Source: Chitinophaga pinensis
Lineage (GTDB): Bacteria; Bacteroidota; Bacteroidia; Chitinophagales; Chitinophagaceae
Assembly (NCBI GenBank): GCA_945865645.1
Contig: CAMBEI010000018.1
Location: forward strand, 1 to 42,484
DNA length: 42,484 bases
Reading direction: 5' to 3'
Part shown: piece by piece, positions 28,441-37,402 of the stretch
How the letters are laid out: each line of letters starts with the position of its first letter
Position numbering within the stretch: the first letter of the stretch is position 1
Notes under the pieces: model-generated
What the model saw: the letters and a program-made list of their open reading frames with translations, nothing else
Databases searched by the model: none
Told to the model about the DNA's origin: nothing
Program-made: the position numbers and the translations under genes

Positions 28441-29514
28441 ATGAACTCAATATTATCTGCAGCATTAATCAGCCTCTTTTTTATATCGTGTAATAAAAAT
28501 AATACAGTCATTACACCCATTGCTATGCCGTCAACTATGTATTTTCCACCAATTGGCAGCGATGTCTGGGAAACCGTATCAGCACAGTCACTGGGCTGGG
28601 ATGTTAGCAAACTGAATGAAGCCATTACCTACGCCGGCATAAAAAGTACCTTTGGTCTTATTATTTTATACAAGGGCCGGATAGTAACAGAAAATTACTG
28701 GAATGCCTGGGATAAAAATAAAGTTTATTATATCGCGTCTGCCGGAAAATCGGTTACTACTTTTTTAGCAGGCATCGCACAGCAGGAAGGGCAATTGAAT
28801 ATCAATAATAAAACAAGTGCGTATTTGGGCACAGGCTGGTCATCGGCACCATTTGCTAAAGAAAATCTGATAAAAGTAAAAAACCAATTGACCATGACCA
28901 CCGGTTTGGATTATAATGTGCCCGATCTGGATTGTACAACACCCGCCTGCCTGGCTTATAAAGCAGATGCAGGCAGTTTTTGGTATTATCATAATGCACC
29001 TTATTTATTGTTACAAAATGTTATTGCCAATGCCACGTCAACCAATTATAATACTTACACAAAAACAAAACTGGCCGATAAAATAGGTATGCAAAATTAT
29101 ACTTGGTACAGCAATACGCTGTGGCTTAACAGCCGCGATATGGCCAGGTTTGGTCTGCTGATCTTGAACAAAGGTACCTGGAGCGGTAATCAATTGATGA
29201 CCGATCAAAGTTATTTTACGGCCATGACGAACACATCGCAAAACCTGAATGATTCATATGGTTATTTATGGTGGTTAAATGGCAAAGCTTCTTTTATGGC
29301 ACCCACTTCTACACTGGTTTTTCCGGGCATGTTAAATCCTGCTGCACCGGCTGATATGATTGCGGCTTTGGGCAAGGGAGATAAAAAGATCTATGTTATT
29401 CCGTCAAAAGATTTGGTGGTAATAAGGCATGGTGATGATACCGGCGATGCGGTTTTAGGGCCTTCTTCTTTTGATAATGCGTTTTGGACAAAATTGATGC
29501 TGGCAGTAAAATAA
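28441..29514 (+). CDS. Beta-lactamase-family serine hydrolase (lipoprotein)
   Basis: The 357-residue protein belongs to the class C beta-lactamase/penicillin-binding family of esterases and peptidases. The signal peptide ends in a lipobox (LFFISC, Cys17), so it should be anchored by lipid facing the periplasm or the surface. The catalytic S-x-x-K is in YIASAGKSVTTF, the Y-x-N motif is YHNAPYLLLQN, and the third motif region lies near VVIRHGDDTG, where HxG replaces KTG as in esterase-like members. Base composition is clearly richer in G+C than its neighbours (several 60-base lines near 47-53% against roughly 33-37%), with frequent CTG and GCC codons, which suggests recent transfer. Confidence 0.85.
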   Translation: MNSILSAALISLFFISCNKNNTVITPIAMPSTMYFPPIGSDVWETVSAQSLGWDVSKLNEAITYAGIKSTFGLIILYKGRIVTENYWNAWDKNKVYYIASAGKSVTTFLAGIAQQEGQLNINNKTSAYLGTGWSSAPFAKENLIKVKNQLTMTTGLDYNVPDLDCTTPACLAYKADAGSFWYYHNAPYLLLQNVIANATSTNYNTYTKTKLADKIGMQNYTWYSNTLWLNSRDMARFGLLILNKGTWSGNQLMTDQSYFTAMTNTSQNLNDSYGYLWWLNGKASFMAPTSTLVFPGMLNPAAPADMIAALGKGDKKIYVIPSKDLVVIRHGDDTGDAVLGPSSFDNAFWTKLMLAVK

Positions 29515-29593
29515 GGAACAGTCTCAGGTTGATTAATTTTTAAGCCAGCTTACTCAAGCTCAGGCCGACACATTTTTTAATTGAAACAGTGTA

Positions 29594-29627
29594 TAAAAAA
29601 TTGCCCCGGCATAATTGCTGGGGCAAT
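29594..29627 (-). terminator. Intrinsic terminator of the OmpR-type regulator gene
   Basis: ATTGCCCCGGCA (29600-29611) pairs with TGCTGGGGCAAT (29616-29627) through twelve positions with one G-T pair and a four-base loop. On the minus strand the stem is followed by TTTTTTAT, a proper U tract. It may also end the convergent serine hydrolase transcript, though the plus-strand tail is poorer in T. Confidence 0.85.
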
Positions 29628-29653
29628 GAAAATTAATTTAATCATCAATATCA

Positions 29654-30352
29654 TTACTCAGTAACAACCAATCTAAATCCGTTGCCATGAATATTTACAA
29701 TTTCAATAGCAGAATCCTCTCTTAAATACTTACGCAATTTGGCAATATAAACATCCATACTTCGGCCATTGAAATACGTATCGCTGCCCCATATTTTTTT
29801 CAAGGCAATTTCGCGGCTCAGCAAATCATTTTTATATTCACTCAGCATTTTTAACAGCTCGTTCTCTTTAGGGGAAAGGGTTTGTGTTTTGCCATCAATA
29901 ATTAATTCTCTCAACCGCGGATTAAAATGATACTTACCTAAATCATATTCTGCATTGGCTTCTTCGCGGTGTAATTCCTCATTACGTTTTAGTATTGCTT
30001 TAATTTTAAGCAACAATACTTCGCTATCAAAAGGTTTGGTAATATAATCATCTGCACCCAGTTTATAGCCCTGAATGATATCATCTTTCATGGTTTTTGC
30101 ACTTAAAAAGAACAAAGGTATATCTGGATTTACATCACGTATTTCTTCTGCCAGTGTAAAGCCATCCATATTAGGCATCATAACATCTAGTAAGCATAAG
30201 TCAAATTTTTCTCGTTGAAATGCAGCCAGACCAAGCTTTCCATCTCTTTCTAGCGTGACATTGTAATCATTTAATTCTAGGTAGTTCTTAAGTACCATGC
30301 CAAGATTAGTGTCATCCTCGCATAATAATATTTGTGGTTTTATTGGTTCCAT
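29654..30352 (-). CDS. OmpR/PhoB-family response regulator (RprY-like)
   Basis: The 232-residue cytoplasmic regulator has a receiver domain with acidic Glu12-Asp13-Asp14, phospho-acceptor Asp56 in LLDVMMPNMDG, Ser84 and Lys106 in DDYITKPF. The C-terminal winged-helix DNA-binding domain shows LSPKENELLKMLSEYKND, RSMDVYIAKLRKYL and IVNIHGNGFRLV. No histidine kinase is adjacent, so it is an orphan in this window. The gene ends at a strong terminator. Similarity to RprY-type regulators of Bacteroidota is from memory of the sequence style. Confidence 0.92.
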   Translation of the reverse strand: MEPIKPQILLCEDDTNLGMVLKNYLELNDYNVTLERDGKLGLAAFQREKFDLCLLDVMMPNMDGFTLAEEIRDVNPDIPLFFLSAKTMKDDIIQGYKLGADDYITKPFDSEVLLLKIKAILKRNEELHREEANAEYDLGKYHFNPRLRELIIDGKTQTLSPKENELLKMLSEYKNDLLSREIALKKIWGSDTYFNGRSMDVYIAKLRKYLREDSAIEIVNIHGNGFRLVVTE

Positions 30353-30459
30353 GATGTTTAGGTTTATTAGTCAAATAAAATCAATTCAATTTGTTTACAG
30401 CGAATATAGTGCCTAATTTTTTGTTAAAGGTTAAAGTGTAGTATCAGATTACATACATT

Positions 30460-30489
30460 ACCCCGATTATTCTAAAAAAAATTCGGGGT
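30460..30489. other. Hairpin within the divergent region 30353-30665
   Basis: ACCCCGA (30460-30466) pairs with TCGGGGT (30483-30489) around a 16-base A-rich loop. The sequence GGTTTATTAGTC that starts at 30487 also occurs at 30361-30372 just upstream of the regulator start, a 12-base direct repeat. It may be a regulatory site or a remnant terminator. Confidence 0.35.
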
Positions 30490-30653
30490 TTATTAGTCTA
30501 AATCCCAATTAATGTAGCCCATGTTATATGCGTCTTGTTTAAAAAACAACGTACAATACCATTCAAGAATACATTTTTTATTAATAAATAATGGGAGAAC
30601 GTTAGAAAGACGAATTAACAAAATTAAGTATCGCTTTAAAAGCCTACTCTTTG

Positions 30654-30661
30654 TATTTTTG
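30654..30661 (+). promoter_or_regulatory. Putative -7 promoter box for the sulfatase gene, leaderless
   Basis: TATTTTTG matches TAnnTTTG and ends four bases before the ATG at 30666-30668. The transcript would start at or next to the start codon, which argues for the ATG at 30666 and against the TTG at 30651, which lies upstream of the box. Confidence 0.5.
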
Positions 30662-30665
30662 TGAT

Positions 30666-32600
30666 ATGCAAAAAATTAAGTCTATTTATAATCATCGTTT
30701 TAGTCCATTGATAGTTTTGGCATTCATACTTTTTTTGTTGAGTTTTATAACACGGATTATTTTATTTATTAAGAGTTGGCCAAATCTTGAATTTACAGCA
30801 CTTCAGTTCATTGGAATATTTTTTATCGGCTTTTTTTATGATATAGTGGTTTACAGTTTTTTTGCTATACCCGTTGCCTTATATTGCTGGTTAATGAAAG
30901 ACAGCTGGTATCAAAAAAAATGGCAGCGAATTCTCTTCTTTATTTTTTTCTTTCTAATCATATTAATACTTGTTGCTAATGTAGGTGGCGAAATTATTTT
31001 TTGGAATGAATTTAATGTACGTTATAACTTTATTGCCGTTGATTACTTGGTGTATACTACAGAAGTACTAGGTAATATTTGGGAATCGTTTAATATACCA
31101 TTAATTGTAGGAGTCATATTTTCCGTTACTGCAGCCATCCTATTTTTTGTGCAAAAAAAACTAAATGCTTCGCAGGGGATAAGTATGCGTTTTGGTAAAA
31201 GAAGCATCTTCTTTTTTGTTTTTATGTTATTTCCTATTGTTCTTTTTTTTTTAGTTAATAATCGTATTAAAAATAGTAGCAATAATAATTATTTGAACGA
31301 ATTGGGGGGCAATGGTATTTATGAATTTGGCGCTGCTTTCTGGAACAACGAAATTAATTATGAACAATTTTATGCCACACGCAACGATACTACAAATTTT
31401 AAAATTTTAAGAAATTTCTTAAAGGCCCCTAATGCAACATTTAGCAATGATTTATTAAGTATAGAACGGCAAATAAAAAATGACAGTCCAGAACATAAAT
31501 GGAATGTTGTGCTTATTAGTGTTGAAAGTTTAAGCGGTGATTATTTAAAACGTTTTGGCAATAGCGAAAATATAACCCCTTTTTTAGATTCTCTTATACC
31601 TCATGGATTATGGTTTGATCATTTTTATGCAACAGGAACCAGAACGGTACGTGGTCTAGAAGCATTATCTATGGCTATTCCGCCAACACCTGGTCAATCA
31701 ATAGTCCGCCGCCCCGATAATGATGACATGTTTACCATGGGCAGTGTTTTACAATCAAAAGGTTATTCATGTAATTATATTTATGCTGGAAATTCTTTCT
31801 TTGATAATATGGGAAAATTTTTTAGTAACAGCGGTTATAAGGTATTGGATAAAAGAGATATTCCAGATAGCATGGTACATATAACTACCGCCTGGGGTGC
31901 TGATGATGAAGCCGCATTTAATTATACAATACAACAATGCGATAAAAGTTTCGATATTGGAAAACCTTTTTTTAATCATATCATGACGGTTAGCAACCAT
32001 AGGCCGTATATATATCCCGAAGGCAGAATTGATATTTCACCTACTCATCAATCTATTCAGGGGGCTGTTAAATACACTGATTATGCCATCAATAATTTTA
32101 TTAAAAATGCAAAAGAAAAACCTTGGTTTAATAAAACCTTGTTTGTTATTGTAGCTGATCACTGCGCAAAAAGCGCGGGCAAAACCGATTTGCCCGTAAA
32201 TCGATATCATATTCCCTGTATAATTTACGCTCCGCAATTAATAATTCCAGCTATTGAAAAAAGATTAGTTAGCCAGATAGATTTAGCCCCAACAATTTTA
32301 GGACTAATGAACCTGAATTATACCAGTCGTTTTATGGGGTACGATATATATCATATGCGTTTGGGAGATGAGCGGGCATTTATTAGCACTTACCAGGATA
32401 TGGGATATATTAAGGGAGATACGCTAATAGTATTATCGCCCCAAAAAAAGGTAAAAATGTACAGCTCAGATTTTTTAACTGGGGCAAATACCTTAATTAC
32501 AGGGTCCAAAAATTTGATTAATGAGGCTATTGCTTGGTATCAGGTAGCTAGTTTTCAATATAAAAATGGCAGATATAAAAGCTTTAAAAATAGTAAATAA
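30666..32600 (+). CDS. LTA-synthase-like sulfatase-family membrane protein
   Basis: The 644-residue protein has five predicted N-terminal membrane helices (to about residue 205) and a large periplasmic domain of the alkaline phosphatase/sulfatase type found in LtaS and phosphoglycerol transferases. Domain motifs are NVVLISVESLSGDYLKRFG, with the metal Glu, the nucleophile Thr in ATGTRTVRGLEALS, then IVADHCAKSAG and the following His of the metal site. Gram-negative members transfer phosphoglycerol or related groups to envelope glycans or lipids; the acceptor here is unknown. I place the start at ATG 30666 since the upstream TTG at 30651 precedes the promoter box. It is a single gene followed by a terminator. 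Confidence 0.87.
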   Translation: MQKIKSIYNHRFSPLIVLAFILFLLSFITRIILFIKSWPNLEFTALQFIGIFFIGFFYDIVVYSFFAIPVALYCWLMKDSWYQKKWQRILFFIFFFLIILILVANVGGEIIFWNEFNVRYNFIAVDYLVYTTEVLGNIWESFNIPLIVGVIFSVTAAILFFVQKKLNASQGISMRFGKRSIFFFVFMLFPIVLFFLVNNRIKNSSNNNYLNELGGNGIYEFGAAFWNNEINYEQFYATRNDTTNFKILRNFLKAPNATFSNDLLSIERQIKNDSPEHKWNVVLISVESLSGDYLKRFGNSENITPFLDSLIPHGLWFDHFYATGTRTVRGLEALSMAIPPTPGQSIVRRPDNDDMFTMGSVLQSKGYSCNYIYAGNSFFDNMGKFFSNSGYKVLDKRDIPDSMVHITTAWGADDEAAFNYTIQQCDKSFDIGKPFFNHIMTVSNHRPYIYPEGRIDISPTHQSIQGAVKYTDYAINNFIKNAKEKPWFNKTLFVIVADHCAKSAGKTDLPVNRYHIPCIIYAPQLIIPAIEKRLVSQIDLAPTILGLMNLNYTSRFMGYDIYHMRLGDERAFISTYQDMGYIKGDTLIVLSPQKKVKMYSSDFLTGANTLITGSKNLINEAIAWYQVASFQYKNGRYKSFKNSK

Positions 32601-32756
32601 GTAAATAAATATGTAGATGATTGCAAAATAAATATATTAAAATATAAAAAGGTAGATTCAAATTTTAACGAAATAATAGTTCATTAAATTGTTGAATGAT
32701 AGTAAACCCCTCGTTATCTTCATTACGATTTTTCATAGGATATTGGATTTTAAAGC

Positions 32757-32787
32757 GGGACTAGATTTTTATCTTGGTCCCTTTTTT
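32757..32787 (+). terminator. Intrinsic terminator downstream of the sulfatase gene
   Basis: GGGAC (32757-32761) pairs with GTCCC (32777-32781), and AGAT with ATCT inside, with a TTTT loop, followed by TTTTTT at 32782-32787. It is on the sulfatase strand, about 160 bp after the stop, and may also serve the convergent recQ transcript. Confidence 0.75.
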
Positions 32788-32797
32788 ATTTATATAC

Positions 32798-34735
32798 CTA
32801 CTTATTTTTCTTAAAAGTAATTTTCCCATCCTCGTCAGATTGAATTTTATTTTCTGCCTGCAAGTAATCAATTACCCTCCATATCTTTTCTTTTTTGATA
32901 TCTTTTAGTATAATAAGAATATTCTCAACAGATAATCCTTTTTCTTTTATTAAGATCCTTATTTGCTCTGTAATACTCTTAAACTCTTCAATTGAAATAT
33001 AAATAATTTTTTTATTAATGCAGTTATCACAAATGCTGCACGCAGATATTTTTATATCTGTAAAATAATTGGCAATATGCTGACTGCGGCAGTCATTTGT
33101 TTTTTGTATATACATAACCATCGCTTTTACGCGTTCTTCAAAATTTTTTTTTCGTTTTAAGTAATCAGTGGTATTTATTCGGTAGTTGTCATTATACATA
33201 CGGTTTTGTAATAGGGTAATTTGCGGTTTGTCTTTTTGCACCGAATAGCTAATAATTCCATACTCATTTAATTTTTTTAATTCTTTTTTTAATTGGTTAA
33301 TATCTGTTTGCATAAACTTAGCCAGTATCGTTTCATAAACCGTGGCTGGGTAATCAAAAATACCTTCATAAGAACGAAGTAATCCCTTTAACAGGTTCTC
33401 TAGCGCTGGATATTGTTTTTCAAAATCGGTAAGTCCTTCTCTGTCGGTAGTAAATACAACCGTGGATGGTTTAAAAAAAACTTCATTAAAACTAATGATA
33501 TCTTCCTGTTCTAATACTTTTATAGCATAGGTAGCAGTAAGTATATTTATTTTAAATGCGTTTGAAAATACAGCAATATCAAAATCATAATTCATACCCT
33601 CGCCACCGCCAGCAGGAATTTGTAAATGATTCATAATAGCAATATACACTTGCTTTATTACTACTTCATTTGGAAAACGAATATTTGATTGTTCCTGTAG
33701 ATTTTCAATCTCTTTATTATTGTATAATAAAATGGCATAAGCTCTTTTACCATCTCTGCCCGCTCGCCCAGCTTCTTGATAATAATTTTCCAAACAATCG
33801 GGCACGTCATAATGTATAACTACTCTTACATCTGGTTTATCAATACCCATACCAAATGCATTGGTGCTTACTATTACCCGAGTTTTATTTTTTATCCAGC
33901 TCTCTTGTTTTTTATTTCTTTCTTCATTATTTAATCCAGCATGATAATAATCAGCTTGAATACTATTTAATAAAAGTAAATCTGATATTTCACGAGTATG
34001 TTTACGGCTTTTACAGTAAATAATAGCTGCGCCCGGTACATTTTTTAATATTTCTAATATTTTTTTTTGCTTTGATGGCACATTAAAAACACTATAGGAA
34101 AGATTTAGGCGTTCGAATGATTGCAGAAATTTTTTCCATGGGTGCACCAAAATTTGTCCCACTATATGCACAGGGGCTAACTTGTCACAAATATCATCCT
34201 GTACCAATTTAGTAGCAGAAGCTGTAAGTGCCAAAACAGGAACATTTGGAAGGAATTCTCTAATATTCGCAATCCGCAAATAGGGGGGCCTAAAATCGTA
34301 TCCCCATTGCGAAACACAATGTGCCTCATCTATTGCCACTAAGTTAATATGCATAGATGGCAGAAAATCTAAAAATAAGTTAGTTTCTAATCGCTCGGGA
34401 GATATGTATAAAAATTTATAATTACCATGAGCAGCATTTTGCAGTGTTTTTTTTATTTCTAAAAAATTCATGCCCGAGTATATGGCTAATGCAGGAATAC
34501 CTTTTTGTTTTAAACTCTCTACTTGATCTTTCATTAATGCAATAAGCGGACTTATTACTATACATAATCCATCTTTTGCCATTGCGGGCACCTGAAAACA
34601 TAGAGATTTGCCTCCACCAGTAGGCAATAAAGCCAATGTGTCTTGCCCATCCATAACTGCATTGATAATATCTTCCTGTAGTGGACGAAAATCATTATAA
34701 CCCCAATACGATTTTAAAATTTCATGAATGTTCAA
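32798..34735 (-). CDS. recQ: ATP-dependent DNA helicase RecQ
   Basis: RecQ unwinds DNA 3' to 5' in recombination and fork repair. The 645-residue protein has motif 0 and I (FRPLQ; LLPTGGGKSLCFQ, 36-48), the DEAH box IDEAHCVSQWGYDFRP (135-150), motif VI YYQEAGRAGRDGK (318-330), and the zinc-binding RQC cysteines at about 549, 566, 569 and 572. The expected HRDC domain is not evident; the C-terminal 70 residues are a short charged tail instead. A stretch around residues 187-201 (APVHIVGQILVHPW) is longer than in other RecQ proteins I recall. Start is TTG at 34733-34735, 22 bp after the P1B ATPase stop, so the two genes are probably co-transcribed. Confidence 0.93.
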   Translation of the reverse strand: MNIHEILKSYWGYNDFRPLQEDIINAVMDGQDTLALLPTGGGKSLCFQVPAMAKDGLCIVISPLIALMKDQVESLKQKGIPALAIYSGMNFLEIKKTLQNAAHGNYKFLYISPERLETNLFLDFLPSMHINLVAIDEAHCVSQWGYDFRPPYLRIANIREFLPNVPVLALTASATKLVQDDICDKLAPVHIVGQILVHPWKKFLQSFERLNLSYSVFNVPSKQKKILEILKNVPGAAIIYCKSRKHTREISDLLLLNSIQADYYHAGLNNEERNKKQESWIKNKTRVIVSTNAFGMGIDKPDVRVVIHYDVPDCLENYYQEAGRAGRDGKRAYAILLYNNKEIENLQEQSNIRFPNEVVIKQVYIAIMNHLQIPAGGGEGMNYDFDIAVFSNAFKINILTATYAIKVLEQEDIISFNEVFFKPSTVVFTTDREGLTDFEKQYPALENLLKGLLRSYEGIFDYPATVYETILAKFMQTDINQLKKELKKLNEYGIISYSVQKDKPQITLLQNRMYNDNYRINTTDYLKRKKNFEERVKAMVMYIQKTNDCRSQHIANYFTDIKISACSICDNCINKKIIYISIEEFKSITEQIRILIKEKGLSVENILIILKDIKKEKIWRVIDYLQAENKIQSDEDGKITFKKNK

Positions 34736-34757
34736 CAGCGTTAATTATAACTTGAAA

Positions 34758-36902
34758 TTAAACCACTTTCTTATAATTAAGCCAAATTGAATTTATAGCA
34801 AGAACTACATCGCTAAAACCCATGGCTAGAGAAGCTAATCCAGGTTGCAATAAACCAATAGCCGCAATGGGAATAGCTATTATATTATAAATAAAGGCCC
34901 AAAAAAGATTTCTTTTAATGGTGATGAATGTGTGTTTCCCTAAGCCCAAAGCCAAGGGTAAATGTTTAATGCCATTATTCATTAATACCACTTGTGCACT
35001 TTGTACGGCTAGTTGTGTTGCCTCACTCATAGAAATACCAATGGTTGCTTTTGCCAATGCTGGCGCATCATTAATGCCATCTCCAACCATTGCAACCGGA
35101 CTTTCATTATTTAATTGCTCAATGATGTGTAATTTTTCCTCAGGTGTTTTTGTAGCATAATAGATAGTAATACCTAATTTGTCTGCAATGTTTTTTGTTC
35201 GCTCCAAATTATCTCCACTTAATAAAATGGTTTCTATATTTTTTGAATGTAAATAACTGATTACTTCTTTAGCCTCTGACCTTATTTCATCTTCCATATC
35301 AAACCAGCCAATAAGGGCATCATTTTTTATTAAATAGGCAGTATGTTTTTCATCGGCTGTGTGCATCGCAGCCATTTTATAAGCACCTAGCTGATAAATA
35401 TTCCCTTCTGCATCTTCCGCTTTTATACCCAGCCCTTTTATCTCTTCTATTTTTTTCCAGTAAATAGGATTGTTTATTTTCCAGTTTATTGTTATCGCTT
35501 TTGCAATCGGATGATTTGAGTATTTTTCCATTGAAAAAATAATTTGTTTAAATAATGTTTCATCAATATCATTTTTCCAATTACTTATTGTCATTTGCCC
35601 TTTTGTAAGCGTTCCTGTTTTATCAAAAACTACTGTTGTAATATTATTAAATAATTCTAAACTTTTTGCGTTTCTAAAAAGGATGCCATTTTTAGCAGCA
35701 CGGCCTAGCCCAACAGCTATAGCAGCAGGGGTTGCCAATCCCATAGCGCAAGGACAACTAATTACCAACACAGCAATACTCCTCATTAAAGCACTGCTGC
35801 CACTTATATCAAAAGCAAAATAATTTATTAAAAATGTGAGTATAGCTATGCCTAAAACTGCGGGTACAAATACTGTACTTATTTTATCAGCCATCTGCTG
35901 TATGGGAGGCTTTTCGCTCTGCGCCTGTTTTACAAGTGTTAAGATATTACTGAGTACCGTATCTTTTCCTATAGCGGTTACCTGTGCTTTTACAGTCCCA
36001 TCTGTTATTAAACTTCCTCCAATCAATAAATCTTTTTTTATTTTATGAACTGGCTTACTCTCACCAGTTAATAAAGATTCATTTACATGAACATCGCCCC
36101 ATAAAATATTACAATCTATTGGGACTTGTTCGCCAGTTTTAATTAAAATTAAATCTCCTACATGCAAATTTATATTCTCAACAGAAAAAATTAGTTCTTT
36201 ATGCTCCTCATCAAACGCAATCATATTGGCCATAACCTTTTGCCGGCTAATTAGCTTGTTCAATTCTTTCTGTGTAGATCCTATTGCTTTATGCTCAACC
36301 CATTCGCCTAAAAATACAAGTGTAATAATAGTTGCAGTGGTTTCAAAAAATATATAATTCATACCCAAATTACCAATGCTGCCAATTAAACTGTATACAA
36401 AAGCAGCGGTTGCACCAATGGCAATTAATACATTCATGTTTGGTATACCATGGCGCAAACTTTTTATTGCACTTACGCCAAAATAACTCATACCTACTAA
36501 ATAAACAGGGATACATATTGCTAGTTGAGTCCAAGGATTCATTAAAAAATTAGTAGGCCAAGGCAGCATATGTAGCATTAATGCCAAGGTAAAAGGTAGG
36601 CAAAAGAGAAAGCGTTGCAGATGATTTGAAAAAGACCATCTGTAACCTATTGCATACCATCGTAAGTTTGCTTTACATTCGTTTGTTGCCTGTTCTCCAT
36701 TGCTTACTACTTTATATCCCAAATCAGATATTCCCTTTATTAAATCTTCTTTTGTCTTGATTCCATTGAGTTCAAAACTTATCTCGCCACTAATAAAATT
36801 TACTTTAATGTCTTTTAATCCCCCTTTTTCTAAGTAGCGATTAATACTTAATGCACAGTTCGTACAAGTCATACCTTCTACTTTCCAATCAACTTTTTCC
36901 AT
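34758..36902 (-). CDS. P1B-type heavy-metal (probably copper) ATPase
   Basis: The 714-residue pump exports metal ions across the inner membrane. An N-terminal HMA domain has the metal site MTCTNC (residues 10-15). Eight membrane helices are predicted; helix 6 carries the CPC site (SCPCAMGLATPAAI). Cytosolic motifs are LLTGESKPV (actuator TGE), FDKTGTLTKG (phospho-Asp), the nucleotide HP in KYSNHPIAKAI and MVGDGINDAPALA. CPC with one CxxC HMA points to Cu(I) transport, CopA-like. The last helix reads MGFSDVVLAINSIWL, with FSDV where copper pumps usually have a conserved M-x-x-S-S, so the ion preference is not certain. TAATTTTAC lies 3 bases upstream of the ATG. Divergent from tsaE across 62 bp; first gene before recQ. 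Confidence 0.9.
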   Translation of the reverse strand: MEKVDWKVEGMTCTNCALSINRYLEKGGLKDIKVNFISGEISFELNGIKTKEDLIKGISDLGYKVVSNGEQATNECKANLRWYAIGYRWSFSNHLQRFLFCLPFTLALMLHMLPWPTNFLMNPWTQLAICIPVYLVGMSYFGVSAIKSLRHGIPNMNVLIAIGATAAFVYSLIGSIGNLGMNYIFFETTATIITLVFLGEWVEHKAIGSTQKELNKLISRQKVMANMIAFDEEHKELIFSVENINLHVGDLILIKTGEQVPIDCNILWGDVHVNESLLTGESKPVHKIKKDLLIGGSLITDGTVKAQVTAIGKDTVLSNILTLVKQAQSEKPPIQQMADKISTVFVPAVLGIAILTFLINYFAFDISGSSALMRSIAVLVISCPCAMGLATPAAIAVGLGRAAKNGILFRNAKSLELFNNITTVVFDKTGTLTKGQMTISNWKNDIDETLFKQIIFSMEKYSNHPIAKAITINWKINNPIYWKKIEEIKGLGIKAEDAEGNIYQLGAYKMAAMHTADEKHTAYLIKNDALIGWFDMEDEIRSEAKEVISYLHSKNIETILLSGDNLERTKNIADKLGITIYYATKTPEEKLHIIEQLNNESPVAMVGDGINDAPALAKATIGISMSEATQLAVQSAQVVLMNNGIKHLPLALGLGKHTFITIKRNLFWAFIYNIIAIPIAAIGLLQPGLASLAMGFSDVVLAINSIWLNYKKVV

Positions 36903-36952
36903 ATTGTAAAATTATTCATTGAAATTGTGACTTAATTACTAATGAAGGAAAA

Positions 36953-36960
36953 TATCTTTG
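36953..36960 (+). promoter_or_regulatory. Putative -7 promoter box for tsaE, leaderless
   Basis: TATCTTTG followed by CAAC and then ATG: a good match to TAnnTTTG with only four bases to the start codon. The 62-bp divergent region is shared with the P1B ATPase gene, which has TAATTTTAC next to its own ATG. Confidence 0.55.
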
Positions 36961-36964
36961 CAAC

Positions 36965-37378
36965 ATGGAGGTAAATTTTACTTTACAACAAATACAAGAA
37001 ACGGCTATCCAGTTATTAGCGGATACCGCCAACACTAAAGTACTTGCTTTTCATGGAGATATGGGAGCAGGGAAAACTACTTTTATACATGCACTTTGTG
37101 CAGTGATGGGTGTGAAGGATGTGGTAACTAGCCCTACTTTTTCTATTATTAATCAATATAAAACAGCATTGGGTCAAACAATTTATCATATGGATTTATA
37201 CCGTATTAAGGACGAAAATGAAGCAATCAACACCGGCATTGAGGATTGTTTATACTCGGGAAATCTTTGTTTAGTGGAGTGGCCAGAAAAAGCAGCAGGC
37301 ATTTTTCCTGATGATACCGTACACATAAGCATAATTTCTATTAATGATAATATAAGAAAGCTGAAATTTAATTTGTAA
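36965..37378 (+). CDS. tsaE: tRNA t6A37 synthesis ATPase TsaE
   Basis: TsaE works with TsaB and TsaD to load threonylcarbamoyl onto A37 of ANN-decoding tRNAs. The 137-residue protein has the P-loop HGDMGAGKTTF (30-40), the switch-like VTSPTFSIINQYKT, the Walker B-like YHMDLYRI and the family ending LVEWPEKAAGIFP. Length is normal. The ATG at 36965 follows a -7 box directly. The alanine dehydrogenase gene starts 24 bp downstream on the same strand, so the two likely form an operon although their functions differ. Confidence 0.94.
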   Translation: MEVNFTLQQIQETAIQLLADTANTKVLAFHGDMGAGKTTFIHALCAVMGVKDVVTSPTFSIINQYKTALGQTIYHMDLYRIKDENEAINTGIEDCLYSGNLCLVEWPEKAAGIFPDDTVHISIISINDNIRKLKFNL

Positions 37379-37402
37379 TTTGTAGGCTTCCAAAATACAA
37401 TT

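Noticed and set aside
30651..30665. TTG start for the sulfatase gene
   Set aside because: It lies upstream of the likely -7 box; the ATG at 30666 is preferred.
32665..32736. 23-codon minus-strand frame (MKNRNEDNEGFTIIQQ) downstream of recQ
   Set aside because: Protein-like in appearance but too short to support, lies beyond a terminator, and no family was recognised.
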